Shown: positions 56,756 to 64,000 of the stretch, piece by piece
Numbering within the stretch: the first letter of the stretch is position 1
How the letters are laid out: the number at the start of each line of letters is the position of its first letter
NCBI GenBank assembly: GCA_963920525.1
Contig: OY986435.1
Coordinates: forward strand, 98,226,115-98,290,114
Length of the DNA stretch: 64,000 nt
Origin: Dichetophora obliterata
Lineage: Eukaryota > Arthropoda > Insecta > Diptera > Sciomyzidae
Reading direction: 5' to 3'
Translations under genes and position numbers: made by a program
Notes under the pieces: generated by a model
The model's database searches: none
Told to the model about the DNA's origin: nothing
What the model saw: the letters and a program-made list of their open reading frames with translations, nothing else

Positions 56756-59530
56756 TGTCCGAACCCTTAATTGGGAAGGTGCCTCTATCCAACTAACTGA
56801 TGTCTTGGAAAGACACAAAGCTGATATCACTGCTATCCAAGAAATGCGATGGAAGGGACAGGGTCTGTGATATCTACTACAGCGGCCATGCGGAGAAGCA
56901 CGAGTTTGGATGCGGATTTGTAGTTGGCAAGAGACTACGGCCCCACGTCCTGCGATTCACACCTGTGAACGAACGACTTCCCATAATCCGTATCAAGGTT
57001 AGATTTTTCAATATAAGCCTAATATGTGCGCACTCTCCGACAGAAGACAAGGACGATGAGATCAAGGAAATTTTCTACGAGCGCCTTGAAAATGCTTACG
57101 AGCGCTGCCCCCGTCACGACGTAAAAATCGTGCTTGGTGACTTCAACGCTAAGGTGGGCAAGGAAAATATTTTTGGTCCAACAGTCGGAAAGTTCAGCCT
57201 CCACGACAACACCTCCGATAACGGAATGAGGCTGATTGACTTCGCCGCAGCACGAAACATGGTCATAAGTAGCACTAGATTCAAGCATATCAATATTCAT
57301 AAAGCCACCTGGATGTCCCCTGATCAAAAAACCAAGAATCAAATTGATCACGTTTTGATCGACGGAAAGCACTCTTCCAGTGTATTGGATGTACGCACGA
57401 TTCGTGGTGCAAACATTGACTCGGATCACTATCTTGTTTCAGCCAAGATCCGTACACGTCTGTGCGCAGCTAAGAATACACGCAACCCTACACAGAAAAA
57501 GCGAGACGTCGACAAGCTGCAATCGAAACAGACAGCCGATGCTCTGCCACTCGACTCTCACTCCTGCTTCAAAGCACTCCTCCAATCGATGATATACGCG
57601 CTCAGTGGACACACATATCCAACTCTTTCGTGCGGCTGCTGAAGAGGTGATTGGCTACCAACGCCCTCGCCGAAACCAGTGGTACGACCAGGAGTGTCGC
57701 GACGTCACTGCAGAGAAAGACGCCGCCTACAAAGCCACCCTGCAGTCGGTTGTAACGCGCGCTGCTAAGGAGCGATACAAAGAAAAGAGGAGGGAAGAGA
57801 GACGTATTTTCAGGCGGAAAAAAAGAGAGGCAGAAAAGCGCGAGCAAGAAAAGATTGAGATGTATGGTGACAGGAATGAGGCCAGAAAATTTTTCGAAAA
57901 AATAAGACGCCTTGCCGATGGTTTTAAAATCGGGGCCTCTTCCTGCAAGGATGAAAACGGGAATCTAGTGACAGATGTCCAGAGTACACTGACGTTATGG
58001 AAGGAACACTTCTCTAAGCTTCTAAATGGCGACGCTGACAACAAACCCGCCAATAGAGATGATATTCCGGAAACCCCAATTTCGGATGACAGCGTCGAGG
58101 CTCCGCTGCCCGACTATGATGAAGTTCTGACAACTATAGCTCGGCTTAAAAATAACAAAGCCACGGGAGCTGATGGCTTACCTGCTGAGCTGTTTAAGAA
58201 TGGAGGCGAAGCTCTACTTAAATGCATTCACGGGCTTCTATGCAGAATATGGTCGGAAGAATGCATTCCGAACGATTGGAATCCCAGTGTGCTCTGCGCA
58301 ATCCACAAGAAAGGCGGTCGCACTATCTGTGCCAATTACCGTGGGATAAGCCTTCTTAATATCGCATATAAGGTCCTGTCGAGCGTTTTATGTGAAAGAT
58401 TGAAGCCCATTGTAAACGAACTGATCGGACCTTATCAGTGTGGCTTCAGACCTGGAAAGTCCACCATCGACCAGATTTTCACGATACGACAAATCTTGGA
58501 GAAGACTCAAGAAAAACAAGTCAACATCCACCATCTTTTTGTCGACTACAAAGCCGCCTTCGACAGCCCAATAAGGAAGCACCTGTACTCCACCATGTCT
58601 GAATTTGGTATTCCTGCAAAACTAATAAGACTTTGCAGGATGACACTGAGCAACACCAGCAGCGCAGTTAAAATCGGGAAGGACCTCTCCCCACCATTTA
58701 TTACCAAACGAGGTTTCAGACAAGGTGATTCCTTATCGTGCGACTTTTTCAACCTAATGATGGAAAAGATCATCCGAGCTGCTGATCTGAGACGTAGTGG
58801 CACAATATTCTACAAGAGTGTTATGCTGCTTGCGTATGCTGATGACATCGATATCATTGGCCATAATACGCGCAAAGTCAGTGCAGCATTTTCCAGATTA
58901 GAAAGAGAGTCAAGTCGAATGGGTCTGGCAGTGAATGCATATAAGACGAAATACTTAGTGTCAAAAAACAAACAGTCCCAGCGTCTTTGAACCCACGTTA
59001 CCGTTGACAATACCTCCTTCGAGGTTGTGAAGAACTTCGTTTATCTGGGATCCAGCATTAACTCAAGCAGCGACATCAGCATTGAGATCAAGCGAAGAAT
59101 AACTCTTGCCAACAGGTGTTACTTTGGACTCAGTAGGCAATTGAGAAGCAGAGCCCTCTCTCGACGAATGAAAATCACGCTCTATAAATCGCTCATCATG
59201 CCCGTGGAATGATGAACTGTATAAGCTGTACGCTGACAGCGACATAGTCAAGCGCATTAAAATCGAGCGGCTTCGCTTGCTTGGTCATGTTCAGCGCATG
59301 AAAGACGATGCTCCAGTGAAGAAAACATTCGATTCGGTACCCAGCGGCGGTCAACGCAGAAGAGGACGACCGCATCTTCGTTGGAAAGACCAAGTAGAGG
59401 ACAACCTGACGAAGCTTGGAATTTCCAACTGGCGCCAGCAAGCGAAAGACAGAAATGGCTGTCGCAAATTCTTAGGTGAGGCCAAGACCGACATACGGTT
59501 GTAGCGCCAACTAAGTAAGTAAGTAAGTAA
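56756..59530 (+). mobile_element. 5'-truncated RTE LINE inserted in the CR1-like LINE
   Basis: The 13-mer GCTTTATGATGAA is exactly duplicated at 56743-56755 and 59531-59543. The element starts within the endonuclease and ends in a TAAG microsatellite (59509-59530), the usual RTE tail. Codon and base composition are clearly GC-richer than its host, so it is a distinct and younger insertion. Confidence 0.92.
56760..59504 (+). pseudogene. RTE endonuclease-reverse transcriptase, several breaks
   Basis: Endonuclease: VLERHKADITAIQEMRWKG, FGCGFVVGKRLRPHVLRFTP, VKIVLGDFNAKVGKENIFG, NQIDHVLIDG, DSDHYLVSAKIR. RT from about 57605: RRNQWYDQECRDVTAEKDAA, ARLKNNKATGADGLPAELFK, ANYRGISLLNIAYKVLSSVL, HLFVDYKAAFDS (first Asp), TKRGFRQGDSLSCDFFNLMM and MLLAYADDIDIIG (YADD, about 58836). 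After a stop at 58988 the C-terminus resumes: NFVYLGSSINSSSDISIEIK, a small deletion near 59210, and RLRLLGHVQRMKDDAPVKK to GRPHLRWKDQVEDNL. Frame breaks at about 56865 and 57600. RTE assignment by domain style. Confidence 0.85.
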
Positions 59531-59543
59531 GCTTTATGATGAA

Positions 59544-60393
59544 AACTATTATTTGAAAGAAATAAATCCGATTCAACACAATTGGCATTAAGCTCATTAT
59601 CAATAAAAATAAGAGCTAAGATTTTGTTCAAGCTATTTGTGGCAGAGTTAATTTGAATCAGACCCAAGGAATATATAGAGTCTAAAAAATCGATTTCCAA
59701 ATTGTTGCACATCGAGTTCGGAATCATACTTAAAAGATCCTTAGAATAAGTCCAATTTACACTACTTAAGTTGAAATCACCCAATACAATCGGGTATTCA
59801 TTATCTTTGAGCCTATCAATTGCGTTCAAAATATTAATAAAGTGCATAGAATAAACTTCACTTGAAGAGCAAGGTGGAATATAAGATACAAATATATATA
59901 TACTTTTAATATAGTTAGAACCATCACCATCCCAAGGGCAATCTACACGAACGCATATTTGTTCCAAGAGATAGGATGTGTTTAGCAATGATATCTGCTG
60001 ACAACGATAAACTGCACGGATAGCAATTAAGACAACACCTCCTCTTGTTAAGCCAGTTGATGTCAATGATCGATCACGGCGAAAAACCTCGAACGTTTCA
60101 TCAAAGAATTCAGATGTATAGATGCTCTGATGTAACCAAGTCTCCGTTAAAGCGATAACATCAAAAGAACAATCCATAATATTTAAAGAAAACTGAGTGG
60201 ACTTTGTATGGAGGCCTCCCGAATTTTGGTAATAAAGTTGTAGACATTTATTGACAGGACTCAAAATGCCGCCATTATTCGATAAAATACTAACATTATT
60301 AGATAGTTTTTTTAAGTGCGCTGAGTTTGTTTTGGCGGGCGCACGTAGTTTTTTGAAACATAAAAAGGTTTCACACGCACCCCTGATGGCCAA
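59544..60393 (-). pseudogene. CR1-like LINE: endonuclease domain
   Basis: From ATG 60393 reading left: LQLYYQNSGGLHTKSTQFSL, SFDVIALTETWLHQSI (catalytic E in ET-W), RGGVVLIAI, YPIVLGDFNLSSVNW (GDFN). It is cut at SFHHKAYLL by the RTE insertion. Its first 82 nt overlap the end of ORF1 in another frame, as is common for these elements. No stop within the domain. Confidence 0.8.
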
Positions 60394-61306
60394 AAATCTG
60401 AATTGTAGACCAAACTTACAAATGCTGCAGGTATGGCTATTTTAAAACTTATAAATTTTGAGTCCGAAAGATCTTTTTTAGTTAAACTAAAACAGGAAAC
60501 TTCCGTTGAAGCTATATTTGCTTTTGATGACACATATTCTTGAATCGCTTGATATGTTGTAGTTGATCTTAAATTTGATACATGAAACCACTTTCGGCGC
60601 TTTATAACATCAAAGTTTTCGCCAACATAGTCATTACATCCAATAATTGGTTTAATTATTTCTGAATGTTTATTGCTATGTTTATTTATATGTGAGATAG
60701 GTTTTGATGACAAAAATTCATGAGTTGTCCCACTGTCATTGGAGCGAACGGGAGCATTAGAAACGGAGAAGCACTGACCTTCGTTTTGTTCATTAACCTT
60801 AGTGCCAATTATTGCATTATTTCTATCGATCGCAGAAACCTCACTAAGAGAGTCAGTAACAACAATAGGAACAGCATTAACAGCATTAGAATAAGCGGCA
60901 GCATTTGCATTTTTAAGAGCACACACAGCATCACCAATCAGAGAGTCGGCAACAACAACAGGAATAGCATTACCAGCATTAGCGTTAACAGCACCAGCAC
61001 CAGTAATTACAGCAACGGTGTTAGAAGAGAGATTCTCAGTATTATCAAAAAATGCAGATTTACTGCTTGAGCAAGACAAAACATTCTGGGATGCTTTGGG
61101 AGCGCGATTGTTTTTCGGTATATTACGATCACTTTTATGTGTTTTATCAAATTGAGCGGGGGAACTAAGAGAATCACTATGATGCAAGACATTTGGCAAA
61201 CGAGCAACCTCTGCATATTTAGCTTTAGATCGCGTGAGAATTTGAGTATCAGCTTTTGCTTTCGACCCCATGATAGAAGAATACAAGTAGATGCACCAGA
61301 TGAGAG

Positions 61307-61404
61307 CATACTGCCGGAAATGTCAAAACGATGTAAAAGTGTTTATTTATTTTCTTTTGTTTCCATTCACCATACAGCTAAATTTGACAGACACGGCAGT
61401 ATGG
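61307..61404. repeat. Tiny TIR element, 98 bp
   Basis: CATACTGCCG at the left and CGGCAGTATG at the right, followed inward by TGTCAAA and TTTGACA. Lies in the broken ORF1 of the CR1-like LINE. Confidence 0.5.
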
Positions 61405-61433
61405 AAAGAGAGCACAGTCAGCGCTGCATATAC

Positions 61434-61800
61434 ACCCAAAAAATATTTAGGATAAAATTACGAATAAAATTTGTAGTGTTGGCCACATGAAAAAAAATTT
61501 TGAATTCGTAACTTTGTACATTCTACAAACGCTAGTTTGTAAAAATCTATAATGTATAAATATGTGAACTGAACGAACATTGCTTTATAATATACAAAGC
61601 AATGGCAGCAACGTTCGTATATTTGTTCGTATCTTTGTAGATGAAACGAATGCGTTTGGAAAATATGCAAATATTTTTTTGTACAATGTACAAACGGTCA
61701 TTTGTATTATTCACAAAGTCATTCGTAGGCTGAAAAGAACAAACAGCTTTGTAGAATATAATAATTATTTTGTACATAGTACGAAACTTTTTTTTGGGTG
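61434..61800. mobile_element. TIR element with TA duplication, 367 bp
   Basis: Ends CACCCAAAAAA and TTTTTTGGGTG, flanked by TA (61432-61433 and 61801-61802). The interior is rich in TACGAA/TTCGTA and TTTGTA motifs. Interrupts ORF1 of the CR1-like LINE. Tc1/mariner-type MITE is likely. Confidence 0.65.
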
Positions 61801-62160
61801 TACCTCTATCCTTCTACCATGTTCGACCCTTTCTTATTACTCTCTGTGGGCACGAGATTAACATTTACCACAGATTCAAACAAGTCTTTAACTTCTTGGA
61901 CAGATTTAAGTGCATTTTCAATTTTAATAAGAATGTCAGAAAATGACTTATTTGCACAATGATCGCATCTAAAAAATATATTGTCATTATTGTTTACTAG
62001 ATTTAAACAGTTTTCATCAAGATTGATGCACTTTTTATGAAGTTTTTTAAAACAATAACCACATGTGATTAGATTAAGTGTGTCAAATTGAGTGTTACAC
62101 GCCGCGCATGCGTACATGATTAGAGACTAGGCGAATGTGTTTCTGCCAACGATCAGACGA

Positions 62161-63035
62161 AGACTGAAATATATAATGAACATATCGTCATATGAAATTA
62201 AAAAAACCGTAAGTTACAAAAAATTCAAAATCGACTTTATGATTGATTATGGTACACCTTATCAAAATATGTCTTTCGCAAAATTTTACACTTCTACGTC
62301 TAAAAAGGACGTTTTTATTAACAAAGTTCTCAAAGTCTTAAGTTTAAGCTCAACTTACAATTTAGAAAGTTTTTTGCTTCTCTCTTAAAATTTTTTAATA
62401 TAAACTTACAGCCTTTTTGATTTATTATGAAGATATATAATTAAATTTCACTGCCTAGGGGGGTGGGGGGCAAGTGGCCCATTCTCCTTGCGGACGCCAA
62501 TGTACTCGATGTATGCTGAATCTGAGCACAAAAGTTAAGTTTATTATTTTCTCGCACACTTTGAATGTGAAAAAAATAAGGAATGAAAGGAAAGCATCAT
62601 TCTGTTATATTTTTTGCATATTTTGTCTTCTTTGTGCATGCTTGTCTACGTTTCCTTAGACCGTTTCTTTTACGCTGGTGACGAAATGTACCAAATTAAA
62701 TCAGTTTTAAGCTGACTTTTGCGTGGTGCGTTTCAGTGAAAAAGTTATTGTTTTTTAAACAGTGGCAAAGCAAGATAAATTGTAATTTAAATTAAGGCAA
62801 ATTATGTAGAAGAAAATAAAATTAGGAATAAGCAAAATAAATTTAAGGAGACTAACATTTTTGCCTAGAATAGCAAAGGCAAAACATGTACTTTTTTCTG
62901 AGTTTTATTTTTTACCTTACAAATTAAATTTATTTTGAAGTCAAAGCACTTTTGATAGCAACAAAGTTGTTATATATATTATTTCAACAAAATCACAACA
63001 TTGCGAATGATTGGCTAGGGCATGGTAGAATAACC
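62161..63035. other. Intron DNA, no gene recognised
   Basis: Short open frames only (for example 62137-62388), no domain. A G-rich run at 62458-62471. Confidence 0.5.
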
Positions 63036-64000
63036 AGGTAGATGCACTAGAAATACGCTCTCTCCGACAACAAAACAATAACAAAGGCGTAATTATAATG
63101 TCAAAATGAGCTGCTTTGAAAATGATATCAATTTTGACTTTTTTATTGGATGATTATCAATTATAATCAATTCTTAATTATAAAATATATAATTATTTTT
63201 TGCACTACACAGCTGTTCTTCCGATTAGCAACTAACCGGAACCTCAACTTGCCATTAACTCAAGCGGCACTTAAGACCTAACCGAACATTGAGAAAATGC
63301 TTTCTTGCTAACAGCCGGTCAAAGTTCCGATTAGTGCTTAACCGGACATTGAGAAAACGGCCTTTAATGTAGTAATTTCGCATGTTACTTATTGCCGATC
63401 GGATCGAATTAAAAACGTAGCTGAAATCTTAAGGACAATTAATTTAATTTATTTTTTCAAAGTCCCAGCAAGTTATTAATTACATTTTAAACATTACAAT
63501 TTGAAAATTACACAGAGCACAATTACTTGCAACACAATACACATAATTATTTTAAGATTGTTTCTTGAATTTAGCACATCCGTTTCCATTCCGGTGGACT
63601 TAAACGTAAATAGCATGTACTCCCAAGCAGTTTATCTTGAGTATTTCAATTGCGTTAACTGCAAATGTTAACCGACAACTCAGGTTTGACAACGGCTTTA
63701 CTGGATACCCTATAACTTCCTCCCGTCGCGATAATTCCAAAACAATTCATCAATTGTTGGCAAATAAACAAACAATCGTCGATTTCATTAAATAAATGGA
63801 ATTTTTTCAAACAGCAATGTCACTTGTCAGCCGTACATAGCTTTACAAATAAATTGGTTACTGAACAATCGAAATAAGTAGTCGAATGAAAATTATATTA
63901 AAAGTAAACTTTAATTTGCTTCATTTAAGGCAAAACTACAATTAGTTATATATTATATCTTAAAACACGGCTCATTTTATAAAATTTTTAAGATTTTTGT
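63036..64000. mobile_element. TIR element, copy 2 (partial at window end, with an insertion)
   Basis: CAGGTAGATGCACTAGAAAT with AACAAAGGCGTAATTATAAT matches the left arm of 38540-38947, and GTCAGCCGTACATAGC onward (about 63828) matches its middle. About 0.7 kb between is foreign, including a doubled phrase CCGNACATTGAGAAAA (about 63283 and 63343). The right arm lies beyond the window. Confidence 0.55.

Larger units (their letters stand above)
60312..62117 (-). pseudogene. CR1-like LINE ORF1 with PHD finger, interrupted
   Basis: N-terminal block 61806-62117: MYACAACNTQFDTLNLITCG, YCFKKLHKKC, then FFRCDHCANK, a C-x2-C...C-x2-C-x4-H-x2-C...C-x2-C PHD-type finger, followed by a coiled-coil-like DILIKIENALKSVQEVKDLF. 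C-terminal block 60312-61286 has low-complexity alanine/asparagine repeats (NANAGNAIPVVVADSL and SNAVNAVPIVVTDSL are two diverged copies) and the conserved end RRKWFHVSNLRSTTTYQAIQ. Two small insertions lie between the blocks. Confidence 0.65.
54468..62160 (-). mobile_element. CR1-like LINE, minus strand, split by an RTE and small TIR elements
   Basis: Minus-strand order: ORF1 with a PHD-type zinc finger (62117), ORF1 C-terminal part, endonuclease, linker, RT, and a 3' end in an (AAAT)n tract (54468-54489). PHD-containing ORF1 is characteristic of CR1-clade elements. Its own length is about 4.4 kb after removing nested DNA. RTE at 56756-59530 and TIR elements at 61307-61404 and 61434-61800 interrupt it. 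Confidence 0.75.

Noticed and set aside
1..64000. CRISPR arrays, operons, LTR retrotransposons or viral integrations
   Set aside because: No regularly spaced identical repeats, no paired LTRs with a primer-binding site, and no protease/integrase or viral structural motifs were seen.

Overview
The window reads as nuclear genomic DNA of a higher fly (Diptera). It is AT-rich, has no compact gene structure, and is dominated by layered, decayed transposable elements. The only host protein-coding sequence I can support is one exon at 41560-41995 (+). It carries the start codon and first 56 codons of an atypical soluble guanylyl cyclase beta-like subunit of the Gyc88E type. It has a textbook polypyrimidine/AG acceptor before it and a GT donor after it. 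On this reading the roughly 41.5 kb to its left are 5' intron and/or upstream DNA, and the 22 kb to its right are the first coding intron. A D,D41D-like mariner of the kind named rosa (first described from the tephritid Ceratitis rosa) and the mix of repeats make a tephritid or related acalyptrate fly a reasonable guess; this is inference.

Left part (1-16 kb): a TIR element (1685-3337), a decayed Jockey-type LINE (about 3348-7440, +), one of two copies of a 555-bp repeat (7656-8210), a Harbinger-like element with TAA target duplications and a small conserved coding fragment (9877-10568), a THAP-domain relic (11247-11700), a TIR element (11907-12443), a fold-back element (12498-14212) with another element nested in its arm (12518-13107, 9-bp target duplication), and a TIR element (14218-14942).

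Middle (15-41 kb): two CAGTGTTRCCAG-ended hAT-like relics (15007-24259, very tentative, and 26523-28357); a BED-finger hAT transposase pseudogene (19305-20650, -) in a host element split by a non-autonomous hAT with an exact 8-bp duplication (17421-19028); a candidate exon-like repeat block (22634-22830); the second copy of the 555-bp repeat (24766-25314, -); several TIR elements with TAA, TTA or TTTAA flanks (16551-17103, 28548-30346, 30973-31621, 31676-33192); an element with seven copies of a 16-17 bp iteron (29103-30065); tRNA-headed SINEs; a second hAT relic (37016-38010, +); a near-palindrome; and a degenerate tandem array (40050-41159).

Right part (41-64 kb): the Gyc88E exon, a second Harbinger-like copy (42428-43113), a TIR element (43665-44102), a mariner (44400-45690, -), a 5'-truncated LINE with almost open reading frame (45916-48489, -), an RNase H-bearing LINE (about 48831-53461, +) with a piggyBac-like element in its 3' end (51984-53411), and a CR1-like LINE (about 54468-62160, -) interrupted by a 5'-truncated RTE (56756-59530, +; 13-bp target duplication) and small TIR elements.

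There is no operon-like or cooperative gene system here. The biology is transposon succession inside or around a large gene. No CRISPR array, rRNA, true tRNA gene or LTR retrotransposon was recognised. Boundaries of elements were read by eye.
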